A stretch of DNA of 64,000 nt, taken from the NCBI RefSeq assembly GCF_051903075.1, contig NZ_CP182422.1:372001-436000 (forward strand), read 5' to 3'. Below the pieces are notes generated by a model. That model was not told the DNA's origin and made no database searches. It saw only the letters and a program-made list of their open reading frames with translations. Position 1 is the first letter of the stretch. The number at the start of each line of letters is the position of its first letter. This document shows, piece by piece, positions 36,298 through 44,692 of the stretch. This stretch comes from Embleya sp051903075. Its GTDB lineage: Bacteria; Actinomycetota; Actinomycetes; Streptomycetales; Streptomycetaceae. The position numbers were made by a program, and so were the translations under genes.

Positions 36298-37040
36298 GCG
36301 CCCTCCTCCTCGCCCTCGCCGCCGGGGCCGTCGTCGGCCTGGCCCTCGGGGCGCTCGGAGGCGGCGGCAGCGTCCTGGCCGTCCCCGCCCTGATCTACCT
36401 CCTCGGCTTCACCCCGGCCGCGGCCACGACCGCCTCGCTGATCATCGTCACCGCCACCTCCGCGACCGCCCTCTACACCCACGCGACCTGCGGCAACGTC
36501 CGTTGGAAGACCGGCATCCTGTTCGCGGCCGCCGGCATCGGGCCCGCCATCGCCGCCGGTCTCCTCGCCGCCCGCCTGCCGGAAGCCGCCCTGACCGCGG
36601 CCTTCGCCGCGATAGCAGCCCTCGCCGCCGCGGCCATGCTCAAATCCCCCGCCACCGACCCGCCGTCGCAACCCGTCCGCCCCGCCCGGGCGGCCGGAGC
36701 CGGGGTCGGGCTCGGCACGGTCACCGGCTTCCTCGGCGTCGGCGGCGGCTTCCTCGCCGTCCCGGCACTCGTCTCCGTCCTGGGACTGCGGATGCGGGCC
36801 GCCGTGGGCACCAGCCTCCTGGTCATCACCGTCAACTCCCTCGCCGCGCTGACCGCCCGCGTCGGCACCCCCGCATCCCTGCACTGGGCGGTCATCGCTC
36901 CCTTCACCGGCGCCGCGATCCTCGGCGCCTGGGACGGCAAGCGCCTCGCCGGGAAAGTCTCCGGCCCCACGCTCCAGCGCACCTTCGCCGTCGTGCTCCT
37001 GGCCGTCGCCGCCCTCATGCTCGCCGACGCCCTCCACTGA
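36294..37040 (+). CDS. TauE/SafE family sulfite/organosulfur exporter
   Basis: A 248-aa membrane protein with about eight hydrophobic segments arranged as two repeats. The first repeat begins GLALGALGGGGSVLAVPALI and the second VTGFLGVGGGFLAVPALVS; this duplicated Gly-rich motif is typical of TauE/SafE. In the sulfide-detoxification setting it would export sulfite or thiosulfate made by the CstB-like enzyme. The GTG start overlaps the rhodanese stop (GTGA). A His- and Asp-coding repeat (about 37041-37070) follows the stop but is not translated in this frame. Confidence 0.92.
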   Translation: MSALLLALAAGAVVGLALGALGGGGSVLAVPALIYLLGFTPAAATTASLIIVTATSATALYTHATCGNVRWKTGILFAAAGIGPAIAAGLLAARLPEAALTAAFAAIAALAAAAMLKSPATDPPSQPVRPARAAGAGVGLGTVTGFLGVGGGFLAVPALVSVLGLRMRAAVGTSLLVITVNSLAALTARVGTPASLHWAVIAPFTGAAILGAWDGKRLAGKVSGPTLQRTFAVVLLAVAALMLADALH

Positions 37041-37138
37041 CACCACGGCCACGACCACGACCACGACCACAAGCAACCCCGGGGCACCGCGCTGCCCATA
37101 TCCAGGCACCATCCGAAAAGAAGGACGGATCCCGCATC

Positions 37139-37726
37139 ATGACCAACCCCCGCACCCTGGAAACCGACCAGGCCGGCAGCCGCCTGCACGAACTCGTCGT
37201 CCTCGACGTCCGCACGCCCGGCGAATACGCCACCGGCCACCTCCCCGGCGCCCTCAACATCCCGCTCGACCACCTGGACCGGGCCCTACCGGACATCCGC
37301 GACGCTGCCCGGCACGGCGACATCCTCATCGTCTGCGCCTCCGGCGCCCGCTCCGAGCACGCCTGCCACACTCTCGCCGCCCACGGCATCACCACCGCCA
37401 CCCTCGCCGGCGGTACCGGAGCCTGGGTCGAACGCGGCAACGCCCTGCAACACCCCGAAGGCACGCGCCGCACCACGTGGAGCATGGAACGACAAGTCCG
37501 CTTCACCGCCGGCGCCGTCGTCCTGACCGGCCTCGCGCTCGGCCGCCTGCGACCCACCTTCCGCCTCGCCTCCGCCGGTATCGCCGGCGGCCTGGTCTTC
37601 TCCGCCCTCACCGACACCTGCGGCATGGCCGCCATCCTCGCCAAACTCCCCCACAACCGCCCCCACCAGGGCGACCTCGACCGCACCCTCGCCGCCCTCC
37701 GCGACCACCGGCCCTCCGAACACTGA
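37139..37726 (+). CDS. Rhodanese fused to DUF2892-like membrane tail
   Basis: A 195-aa protein. The rhodanese domain (about 8-105) has VVLDVRTPGEYATGHLPGA and the active loop CASGAR with C66. The C-terminal part (about 120-175) has two hydrophobic segments of DUF2892/YgaP type: RFTAGAVVLTGLALGR and LASAGIAGGLVFSALTDTCG. It therefore anchors a sulfurtransferase at the inner membrane, beside the exporter. The stop codon ends one base before the third CstR operator. The ATG at 37139 has GAAGGA upstream. Confidence 0.9.
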   Translation: MTNPRTLETDQAGSRLHELVVLDVRTPGEYATGHLPGALNIPLDHLDRALPDIRDAARHGDILIVCASGARSEHACHTLAAHGITTATLAGGTGAWVERGNALQHPEGTRRTTWSMERQVRFTAGAVVLTGLALGRLRPTFRLASAGIAGGLVFSALTDTCGMAAILAKLPHNRPHQGDLDRTLAALRDHRPSEH

Positions 37727-37740
37727 TACCCCCTGGGGTA
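37727..37740 (+). promoter_or_regulatory. Third CstR-type operator, directly upstream of the repressor gene
   Basis: TACCCCCTGGGGTA lies immediately after the stop of the membrane rhodanese and 35 bases before the GTG start of the repressor. It matches the two operator copies at 34450-34497. Its position suggests that the repressor gene has its own autoregulated promoter as well as readthrough from the operon. Confidence 0.85.
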
Positions 37741-37775
37741 CCATGAAGCAGAGCACACAAGGCCAGGAGGCACCG

Positions 37776-38042
37776 GTGAAAGTCGACGACGACGCAGTCA
37801 ACGCAGTCCTCAACCGCCTGCGGCGCGCCCAGGGACAACTCGCCGGCGTCATCGCCATGATCGAAGCCGGCCGCGACTGCAAGGACGTCGTCACCCAGCT
37901 CGCCGCCGTCTCCAAGGCCCTGGACCGCGCCGGCTTCAAAATCGTCGCCAGCGGCATGCGCCAGTGCATGAACAACGCCGACGAGAACCAGGCCCCCATG
38001 ACCGAGGAAGAACTCGAGAAGCTCTTCCTCGCCCTCGCCTGA
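37776..38042 (+). CDS. cstR: CstR-type persulfide-sensing repressor (CsoR family)
   Basis: An 88-aa all-helical repressor. The GTG at 37776 is chosen because AGGAGG (37765-37770) lies five bases upstream; an ATG at 37743 would add 11 residues but has no ribosome site. The core reads LNRLRRAQGQLAGVIAMIEA and then GRDCKDVVTQLAAV, with C35 and C64. In copper-sensing CsoR a His lies four residues before the second Cys; here it is Gly (G60). The Cys pair without the copper His is the mark of CstR, whose two Cys form di- or trisulfide links with persulfides. DCKDV also matches known CstR. It should repress this operon through the three TACCCC-GGGGTA sites. Confidence 0.9.
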   Translation: MKVDDDAVNAVLNRLRRAQGQLAGVIAMIEAGRDCKDVVTQLAAVSKALDRAGFKIVASGMRQCMNNADENQAPMTEEELEKLFLALA

Positions 38043-38066
38043 CAACCGGCACCGCCACCCGAACGT

Positions 38067-38091
38067 CCCGGCCCCACACCAGCGGGCCGGG
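38067..38091 (+). terminator. Hairpin terminator of the sulfur operon
   Basis: CCCGGCCC (38067-38074) and GGGCCGGG (38084-38091) form an eight-base-pair perfect stem around a nine-base loop, 25 bases after the cstR stop. No T-run follows, as usual in this genome. Confidence 0.7.
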
Positions 38092-38411
38092 CCGTCGGCG
38101 CATCCGTGGTCTCCGCCTCGACGGGTTCCGACTCGTCGAACTCCCCTCGACTTGCCGGCACAAAAGCTGCTCGGCCACGACAACCGGCCGACGGGGTCTG
38201 CATTCTCGTTGCTCTTCCATTTTTTGTGCAGCCCCTTTGCGAGGAGCCAGGAGCGATCGAACGATAGCGAACCGGAAGGTCGGATTCTGTCTCCTGATGA
38301 CGATTCTCATCGCTTCGACGAACATCCCGACTATTCCGTCCTCGCGCGCTCCATGCGAGTAATGTCGCGCCCAGGGGCATTCTCCGGATCCGGAGCATGG
38401 GGGGCAATGGG
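38092..38411. other. Intergenic region, relatively AT-rich
   Basis: About 320 bases with no supported gene. The part from about 38210 to 38345 is distinctly richer in A and T than its neighbours and probably holds the promoter of the zinc-ribbon gene. No repeat was seen. Confidence 0.45.
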
Positions 38412-40121
38412 GTGCGCTGTAATTCGTGTGGTCACGAGAATCCCGAAGCAGCAGATTTCTGCGGTGGCTGCGGTGCACAGGTAAAGCGTGCGAACCCCGT
38501 GCCACCAGGGCCGTCGGCCCGAAGCGACACCGCGATCATGACTCCGTCCCTCGAGATATCCGCACAGCCGGCGGCCCCGCCGCCGTCGGCGCGGGTGGTC
38601 CACCACCGACCCCGAGGACCGGTAGGTGCACCGAACGCACCGAGTCCAACGGCGGACGAGGCGACGCGCTACCTGTGCGCGGCCGTTCATCTGGACAGCA
38701 AGCTGGCCGAGAAACTCGTCGAGGATGTCCTCGAGGAACCGCTCCGCGCGGTGGTGCGTTCCCCGGGCGTCGACCTCGTCGCGGTCATGAAGCACGCCAT
38801 CGCCGCTCGCGCCCGGCATCTGACCCGGGACGCGGCCCTGGCCGTATTGCTGATCCTGGCCATCGTGAATTTCGTGAGCGTCGGAGCGCTCCCAGGCACC
38901 CTCGTGGTCATGGCGTCCTGGGTCGTGGTCGTCGCCGAGGCGTACGTCGCGCGCTGGGGAGCGCTTGCGCAAACGCTGCGGCGCGGAACGTTCGACGCTT
39001 CCCGAGCGCCCAATCCACAACTCCAGGTGACGCGGGACCAGATCGACCTGGTCGCCGTCTACGCGGCAGGCAACGTAAGCACCTACAGCGGATTCGACCC
39101 GTTCCTCGGCCACGGATGGACGCTGGACAGCTGGTCGTTCGCCCTGGACACGACGGTGGCGTGCGACGACGAACCCGTCGTCTCCTTCACGGCCTCCGAA
39201 CTGCGCGAAAGGCTCACCTCCAGGATCGCGCTTCTCGACCTTCCCGGGCTGAGCGTCCATGACCGGCTGTTCATCAACGGTGCCGACATCCACCACGACA
39301 GCCGATTCCTGACCGGTCGGAACCCGCGCCCGGTCGACCGAGTCTCCGAAGCGGTCGTCGCGTACCTCACCGAGCATCCCGAGGACCGGGCCCGCCCCTA
39401 TCTGGTGGTGGAGATCGTCGGCTGGGGCGGGCAGCTCGTGTACACGCTCTTCCTGCGGGTGACCGTCGGTTCCTCGCATCTGTTCGTCGAGGTGAACCAC
39501 TCCCTGCTGCCACCTCTGCACTGGCGCTACTACGAGATCGACGACCTGCTGCTGCATCCCACGTTCGGAGAGTTCGCGCGGCTCGTCGTGGCCAGTGGAT
39601 TCCGCTGGTTCGGCCTGGTGTTCCGCTGTATCCCGCGCACCCTCAAGCGGGTCTTCGCGGGCCCTCGACGGCGTTGGAAGCAGGCGCGCCAACGGCGGAT
39701 GGTCGCCAGGCGCTTCACCTTCAACCACGGTGCCCTGCTGAGCATCCGGCAGGAAGCCAGCGACCTGCGCTCCCGTGTCCCGGACCGTTTTCCCTCGCTG
39801 GGCCCCGTCCTCGACCCGATGCTGAGCCCGGTCATTCGAACAATCCTCCGGCTCGGCCTCGACTCGAACGGCCTCCTGATCGGCTATCACCGATATTTCC
39901 AGAAACTTGATCAGGAAATGTATACGAAGGTCGTGGAAAAGAGGATTTTCGACTCCCTCGTCGACTTCCTCGAAGAAAAGAACATCGACCCCGCGGAACT
40001 CAAGCGGCGCGCCGAGACGATCGTCAACAACAGCCTCACGGTGGGCGCCGGAGCCACCGTCACCGGTTCGGCATTCAGCGTCGGCCGAGGAGCCTCGGCC
40101 ACCTCGAACGGAAAACCCTAG
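38412..40121 (+). CDS. Zinc-ribbon membrane protein of unknown function
   Basis: A 569-aa protein starting with a zinc ribbon (CNSCGHENPEAADFCGGCGA; Cys pairs at about 3/6 and 17/20). The GTG at 38412 is favoured because the zinc ribbon then begins at residue 2 and GGGGGG lies seven bases upstream; an ATG at 38397 is the alternative. A Pro-rich linker leads to a helical segment and two adjacent membrane spans (about 140-182). A large soluble domain follows (about 200-400), rich in aromatic and charged residues. The C-terminus ends in a repeat-like LTVGAGATVTGSAFSVGRGA. That last motif recurs in the next protein. No family was recognised. Confidence 0.7.
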   Translation: MRCNSCGHENPEAADFCGGCGAQVKRANPVPPGPSARSDTAIMTPSLEISAQPAAPPPSARVVHHRPRGPVGAPNAPSPTADEATRYLCAAVHLDSKLAEKLVEDVLEEPLRAVVRSPGVDLVAVMKHAIAARARHLTRDAALAVLLILAIVNFVSVGALPGTLVVMASWVVVVAEAYVARWGALAQTLRRGTFDASRAPNPQLQVTRDQIDLVAVYAAGNVSTYSGFDPFLGHGWTLDSWSFALDTTVACDDEPVVSFTASELRERLTSRIALLDLPGLSVHDRLFINGADIHHDSRFLTGRNPRPVDRVSEAVVAYLTEHPEDRARPYLVVEIVGWGGQLVYTLFLRVTVGSSHLFVEVNHSLLPPLHWRYYEIDDLLLHPTFGEFARLVVASGFRWFGLVFRCIPRTLKRVFAGPRRRWKQARQRRMVARRFTFNHGALLSIRQEASDLRSRVPDRFPSLGPVLDPMLSPVIRTILRLGLDSNGLLIGYHRYFQKLDQEMYTKVVEKRIFDSLVDFLEEKNIDPAELKRRAETIVNNSLTVGAGATVTGSAFSVGRGASATSNGKP

Positions 40122-40174
40122 AAACCGCCCCCCCGAGTCGGAACCAAATCCGACACGAAACGAACGGAATCGAC

Positions 40175-40561
40175 ATGAGCAAGGAAACAAACAAGGTCGA
40201 CATCGGCGAGAACGCGAGCGTCAGCGAGTCCGCGATCGCCGTCGGCCACAAGGCCCGGGCGGAACAGACCACGGCCACCGGATCGGCCACCCCGTCGGCA
40301 CCGCGAACCCCGGACGAACTGCTGGCCGCGGTCGACGAACTCATCGTCCGGATCCGGGCGACCGAAACCACACTGACCGACCGCGAACAGGCCCTCGCCG
40401 ACGCCGAGGAACTGCGCCACGAACTCACCCTGACCCCACCGAGTCGCGTACGCCTGAAGCGAACCGCCACGTCCTTGCGCGACGCCGTGGGCGGCGCCAC
40501 CGCGTTGAGCGGGGCAATCGCACTCGTCATCCAGGCGATCAACGCCCTGTTCGCGTCCTGA
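40175..40561 (+). CDS. Small coiled-coil protein with repeat-like N-terminal motif
   Basis: A 128-aa protein. The N-terminus reads VDIGENASVSESAIAVGHKA, echoing the C-terminus of the preceding protein (a Val/Ala-x-Gly/Ser-Ser-Ala-x-x-Val-Gly pattern). Residues about 45-90 form a charged coiled coil (LLAAVDELIVRIRATETTLT). The C-terminus is amphipathic to hydrophobic (GGATALSGAIALVIQAINAL) and may touch a membrane or multimerise. It lies 53 bases after the zinc-ribbon gene on the same strand. The shared motif suggests physical partnership. Confidence 0.6.
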   Translation: MSKETNKVDIGENASVSESAIAVGHKARAEQTTATGSATPSAPRTPDELLAAVDELIVRIRATETTLTDREQALADAEELRHELTLTPPSRVRLKRTATSLRDAVGGATALSGAIALVIQAINALFAS

Positions 40562-40626
40562 CCGACCGCCGAGGGGCGAACTCCGCTTCCACGGCGCGGA
40601 ATCGACTCCCCGAGAGGCGAGCCATC

Positions 40627-41352
40627 ATGATCACGTGCGCCCACTGCGGGGCCGTCCTCTCGGCGGCGGCACTGCGCTTTTGCACCACGTGCGGCGGTGA
40701 GGTAGGCCCCTGGAACGCCGAAACGATCGCGCCCGCGAGCGCCCCCGCGGACATGGGGAGTCGGCGCGTCCTCATGGCAATCCTGACCACCCTCGGCGTG
40801 GCCACAATCGCGGTCACGATTCTTCTTCTCCGAGAGAGCGACTCCGGCTCCGACACCACCACCGCGGCAACCACGACCACCGAAGCCGCCATCGCCCCCG
40901 CAACTCGCACGCCGCTCCCGCCGACCCCGGTGTTCGTGCCAAGGACGGCAGCCGGCTCGTTCTCGACCGGCCCGTCCCCGGGCGCGTCGTTCCCACCAAC
41001 GCGCCCGGCCCCGGCCGGCACAACCGCCCTCGCCCCGACGAGCACTCCGGCATCGAACCCGGCCACCGTCGTCGCCCGCTACTACGACGCGATCAACCGA
41101 GGCGACTACGCGACGGCCTGGACCCTCGGCGGCACCAACCTCGGATCGACCTACGCCACGTTCGTCGCCGGCTTCTCGGACACCGTGAGCGACAGGCTGA
41201 CCATCGACTCCGTCAGCGGCGACACCGTGCAGGTACGAGTCGCCGCACAGCGCACCGACGGCAGCGTCCGCCTGTACGCGGGGTCGTACACCATACGAAA
41301 CGGCACCATCACCAAGGGCACCCTGCGCGCAACCGGCACCACACCCCCGTGA
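40627..41352 (+). CDS. Zinc-ribbon, single-pass membrane protein with extracytoplasmic domain
   Basis: A 241-aa protein. A zinc ribbon (CAHCG at 4-8 and CTTCGG at about 21-26) is followed by one membrane segment (VLMAILTTLGVATIAVTILL, about 48-67). A Thr/Ala/Pro-rich linker of about 75 residues follows. The C-terminal domain (about 145-240) begins NPATVVARYYDAINRGDYAT, the pattern of NTF2-like or DUF4878-like extracytoplasmic domains. GAGAGGCGAG precedes the ATG. This is the third co-directional gene of the set; two of the three have N-terminal zinc ribbons and membrane spans. Confidence 0.68.
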   Translation: MITCAHCGAVLSAAALRFCTTCGGEVGPWNAETIAPASAPADMGSRRVLMAILTTLGVATIAVTILLLRESDSGSDTTTAATTTTEAAIAPATRTPLPPTPVFVPRTAAGSFSTGPSPGASFPPTRPAPAGTTALAPTSTPASNPATVVARYYDAINRGDYATAWTLGGTNLGSTYATFVAGFSDTVSDRLTIDSVSGDTVQVRVAAQRTDGSVRLYAGSYTIRNGTITKGTLRATGTTPP

Positions 41353-41409
41353 ACCCGCGCCGACCAGGACGAACTAGACGGTGGAGTACGGGAGTTCCAG
41401 TCGGCGGGT

Positions 41410-42060
41410 TCACGCTGCCGACAGGTCCGGGTCGGCGTGGCGGCGAAGGGCCGGCATGCCGTCGCGGATCTCGGCTGCAATGGGCGACCGTGGCGGCGTG
41501 GGTCGTGCGGACCTCGCGATTGGGGAGGACCCGGAGATTGGCGACGAGTTGGCTCTCCCCTTCGGACTGGGTGCGCAGTTTCGTACCGACGACGGTGGCT
41601 AGCTCGCCGGTGAGGGCCTCGACCCCGGGGCGGACGCCGTTTCCCGCGCCGGTGTGCGGACCGTTGGCGATGGCGATCAGCCGAATCCGCCTCGCCCGGG
41701 GCCGGTTGGCGACTTCCTCCAGGGCGCGCAGGAAGTCTCGGCGCTTCCCGCTGGGGGCGGGCTTGTCGTCCCAGGCCGCGATGTGCTGCGGAAGCAGTTC
41801 CTGGGCGGCCGGGCTGTTGCTCGCCGCGGTAGACCCAGTCGGTGCCGTACGGCAGTTCCCAGATCTCGTCGGCCGCAGGCGCTTTGCGGTCGGTCGCCCG
41901 TGGCCCGGGCGCCAGGACGATCGGGGGACCGGATTCGAAGGCTTCGGCGACCTGCTCTTCGGTGACGCTCAGGGCATACCCTCCGGGAAGTCGACCGAAG
42001 AGTTGGTCGGGCGTGTCGGATGGTGGCTTGGCACGCGTTCGACCGGCGTTCCGACGTGGG
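41410..42060 (-). pseudogene. Frameshifted gene of unknown function
   Basis: On the minus strand three frames join into one plausible protein. The first (about 42030-41830) includes LPGGYALSVTEEQVAEAFES and ADEIWELPYGTDWVYRG. The second (about 41825-41480) includes AAQELLPQHIAAWDDKPAPS, FLRALEEVANRPRARRIRLI and VRPGVEALTGELATVVGTKL. The third (about 41476-41410) reads AAEIRDGMPALRRHADPDLS and ends at TGA. The shifts lie near 41815-41830 and 41478-41484. No clean start was found. The middle part has a Rossmann or caspase-like feel but no named family. Either it is a recent pseudogene or the assembly carries two indels. Confidence 0.6.
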
Positions 42061-42082
42061 GACGCATGACACCGACTCCGGT

Positions 42083-43381
42083 TCAGTCCCGTCGGATGGC
42101 GAAGACGTAAGCGGTGCCAGTGAAGACCACGGCGTGATCGGTGCCCACCGGCCGTGGCCTGTCCGAGACGACGCGTTGGAGGACCGCCTTCGTGCGCAGG
42201 TCGACCGCCATCGAGGGGCGCTCGCCGGAGTACAGGACCGAGCCCACGACGGCGACCGGTTCCAGGCGGATCTCGTTCTCGGCCTGTTGCCACAGCAGCG
42301 TGCCCGTGTCGATGCGCCAGGCGGCGACGGTCCTCGTCGTCGTGACCACGACGACGACTCCGTCGGCGTCGGAGAGCCCGGACTCGGGCGTACCCGAAAG
42401 CGTCGGGCCTGTCGCCAGCAATCTGCCGGTGGCGGGTGCGTTCACGCCGTAGGTGACGGTGGTGGGCGACGCGTCGAGGTCGTACCAGCCGATGACCAAC
42501 CTGCCGCTGTCCTGCTTGACGAGGTCGGGCTGCGAGGTGGCGGCTGCTCCGACCGGCCGGGCGAGGTCCTGCGGCGCCCACAGGAGGGTTCCGGTGGCGG
42601 CGTCGAAGCCCGTCAGAGCCTGCATCGTGCGAAGGTCCGATCCCGCGATGTCGCGGTGATGGACGACCACTCCGGAGGCGACGGTGGCGCTGTCCTTGAT
42701 GCAGGACCATTCCCCGCAGGGGATCCGCCAGCCGGGGGCGTCACTGCCGGCGTCGCTGATCACCAACGCGCCGGGGCCGCCTCCCTTGCCGTGCTCGGTG
42801 ACGATGCGCCGACCGTCCACGATGAACGGCTTGTTCCGGCCGGGGTGTTGCTTGTGGGCGATGCGCCGCCCCTTCTCGTCGAGGACGTCGATCTCCCAAG
42901 CCTCCTTCCCCGGCGAGATACCGTCCGATGGCGTCGTTCTCATCGTTTCGGTCATCAGCGCGGGACGGCCGTGCCAGGTCGTCGGTACCGGCTTGCTCGG
43001 CACTTCCACGATCGCGTGCCGCGCGCCGGTCGCCGCGTCGCGGAACTCGACGGTCCGACTCTCCTGATCACCCGCCCGGGGTGTGATCAACGCGACGCTC
43101 GCGCCGACGGGTTCGGCGACCGCGCCGCGGCCGATCAGGGGCACCGACCACAACGCCGCGCCGTGCACACCCGCCGGTGGTGCACCGGGGAACGCGATCG
43201 CTGCGGACGGCCGCCCCGTGCCGCCCGGAACGACCTCCGCTCCTGCGGAACCCCCGGGATGCGGCCGGTACTTCGGACCGTCGTCACCGGAGCCCGTGCA
43301 TCCCGCGACCGCCAGGCTCGACACCACACCGATCGCAAGTGGCACCACACATCGCCTCGACCACACGCCCCGGCCCGACAC
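42083..43381 (-). CDS. Beta-propeller (PQQ-like) lipoprotein
   Basis: A 432-aa exported lipoprotein. With GTG 43381 as start, a basic N-terminus and hydrophobic stretch end in the lipobox LAVAGC, with C28 as the lipidated Cys. The mature part is beta-rich, with repeated blade-like units ending TGFDAATGTLLWAP and WRIDTGTLLWQQ, as in PQQ/quinoprotein-like propellers. No PQQ-binding or catalytic residues are evident, so a binding or scaffold role on the outer face of the membrane is likely. The open frame extends to 43558, but that part lacks coding character. The pseudogene lies directly downstream. Confidence 0.8.
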   Translation of the reverse strand: MSGRGVWSRRCVVPLAIGVVSSLAVAGCTGSGDDGPKYRPHPGGSAGAEVVPGGTGRPSAAIAFPGAPPAGVHGAALWSVPLIGRGAVAEPVGASVALITPRAGDQESRTVEFRDAATGARHAIVEVPSKPVPTTWHGRPALMTETMRTTPSDGISPGKEAWEIDVLDEKGRRIAHKQHPGRNKPFIVDGRRIVTEHGKGGGPGALVISDAGSDAPGWRIPCGEWSCIKDSATVASGVVVHHRDIAGSDLRTMQALTGFDAATGTLLWAPQDLARPVGAAATSQPDLVKQDSGRLVIGWYDLDASPTTVTYGVNAPATGRLLATGPTLSGTPESGLSDADGVVVVVTTTRTVAAWRIDTGTLLWQQAENEIRLEPVAVVGSVLYSGERPSMAVDLRTKAVLQRVVSDRPRPVGTDHAVVFTGTAYVFAIRRD

Positions 43382-43732
43382 ATGTCCTGTCCTCGATCGG
43401 GTACCCGCACGCCGGCCGGCGGCGCGGGTACCCGCCGGAACACCTCGGATGAACTCGGGAAACAAGCCCTGCCCTCTCACGAGTTCCTTTCCCGCCTTTC
43501 GAGTGTGCCTTCGCATTCCGTTGCCGATGTCTCTTCCGGGTGGCCGGCCCTCGTGCATCGGAAATTACGTCGTCGACCGCTGTCCGGGACGAGGCATCCG
43601 AACGGCCCGGCCGGGCACAGCCGGCCTCACGACCGACCCGCCGACCGAACGCGCGACGACGACCCCATTCCATCGCAGTCTCGAACGCGGCGCCTTCGCA
43701 TGACGCGCCAGGAGCTTGGCACCGCGCGCCGG
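43382..43732. other. Intergenic region
   Basis: About 350 bases between the lipoprotein start and the AraC-family stop. It must carry the lipoprotein promoter (minus strand). No gene, repeat or strong hairpin was seen. Confidence 0.45.
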
Positions 43733-44692
43733 CTATGTGTGGCGGCGCAGTGCGTGATTCCGGTAGTCACTGGGGGTCGTGCCGTAGTGGGCGCGAAAGG
43801 CGCGGGTGAAGTCGGCGTGACGGGGAAAGCCCCAACGCGCCGCGACGGCGTGGATGGGGAGGTGACGATGGGCGGGATCGGCCAGGTCGTGTCCGCTGCC
43901 CTCCAACCGCCGCGCACGGATCCACGCGCGCACGCTCGTACCGTGCCGGCGGAACAATCGATGCAACGCGCGCACCGACATGTGGTGGGCCGCCGCCACA
44001 TCACCGGGGCTGAGCCCCGGATTGCCCAGGTGCTGTCCGATGAACGCGGTGACACGGAGAAATGCCGCACGATGCCGTGCTTCATCCGGCACATCCGTCT
44101 CCCGATCGAGATGGTGGGCCAGGAACGTCGTACACAGGTCGAGAGCGACCGTGCCCAGTCGCGCCGTGTCCTGCGGTGTGAAGTGAGCATCGCCTGCCGC
44201 GAGACGCACCAGGAAATGCGCGAGCAGCCCCGCGACGCCGTCGCCGGCGGGAAAGGTTCGAGCGAGCGCCCCGTCGAGATGTCGATCTCGCATGGGTAGC
44301 AGCGCCCGCGGGATCTGGATGAGAAGCGACTCGCCGTCGGCATAGGCGTCGAACGGGCGCGAACTGTCGAACAGCAACAGCTCTCCCGGCTGCGCCGAGG
44401 AGGTCCGCCCGTTCTGCTCGATCACATGCGGGCCCGATCCGACCAGCACGATCTGGAGGCATTCCGGATCCGAGGCGCGAATCAACGCCGGTGACCGCAT
44501 GGTCCGAAACGAGGAGTACGACATGCCCGAGAGCTGCGTCGCTCCCACCTGCATGGTCGCGAACCAACCGCTGAAGACCTCGATGTCCACCAGCCGAAAC
44601 GCCGTCGGCATCACGGCGCCGCGGGTGAAGTCGGCCCATGCGTCGAGGGCATCACGCGCGGCGAAGTCGGTACTGTCGAAAACCTTCTCCAC
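43733..44692 (-). CDS. AraC-family transcriptional regulator
   Basis: A 319-aa regulator. GTG 44692 is favoured by GGAGG seven bases upstream. The N-terminal ligand-binding-like domain (about 25-195) includes PGELLLFDSSRPFDAYADGE, typical of AraC-binding-like cupin domains. The C-terminal double helix-turn-helix (about 215-318) contains GDVAAAHHMSVRALHRLFRR and the second-helix signature AARWGFPRHADFTRAFRAHY, then GTTPSDYR. The family acts as one-component activators. The target is unknown; the lipoprotein gene downstream on the same strand is a candidate. Confidence 0.92.
   Translation of the reverse strand: MEKVFDSTDFAARDALDAWADFTRGAVMPTAFRLVDIEVFSGWFATMQVGATQLSGMSYSSFRTMRSPALIRASDPECLQIVLVGSGPHVIEQNGRTSSAQPGELLLFDSSRPFDAYADGESLLIQIPRALLPMRDRHLDGALARTFPAGDGVAGLLAHFLVRLAAGDAHFTPQDTARLGTVALDLCTTFLAHHLDRETDVPDEARHRAAFLRVTAFIGQHLGNPGLSPGDVAAAHHMSVRALHRLFRRHGTSVRAWIRARRLEGSGHDLADPAHRHLPIHAVAARWGFPRHADFTRAFRAHYGTTPSDYRNHALRRHT

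Noticed and set aside
37041..37075. GACCAC repeat resembling a metal-binding His/Asp tract
   Set aside because: It begins after the TauE stop codon and is not in frame with either flanking gene.
37743..37775. ATG 37743 as the start of the CstR repressor
   Set aside because: It has no ribosome site and begins three bases after the operator; GTG 37776 has AGGAGG at ideal spacing and gives the standard length.
37743..38042. Copper-sensing CsoR identity for the repressor
   Set aside because: The His of the copper site is replaced by Gly, and the operon encodes sulfur enzymes rather than a copper ATPase or chaperone.
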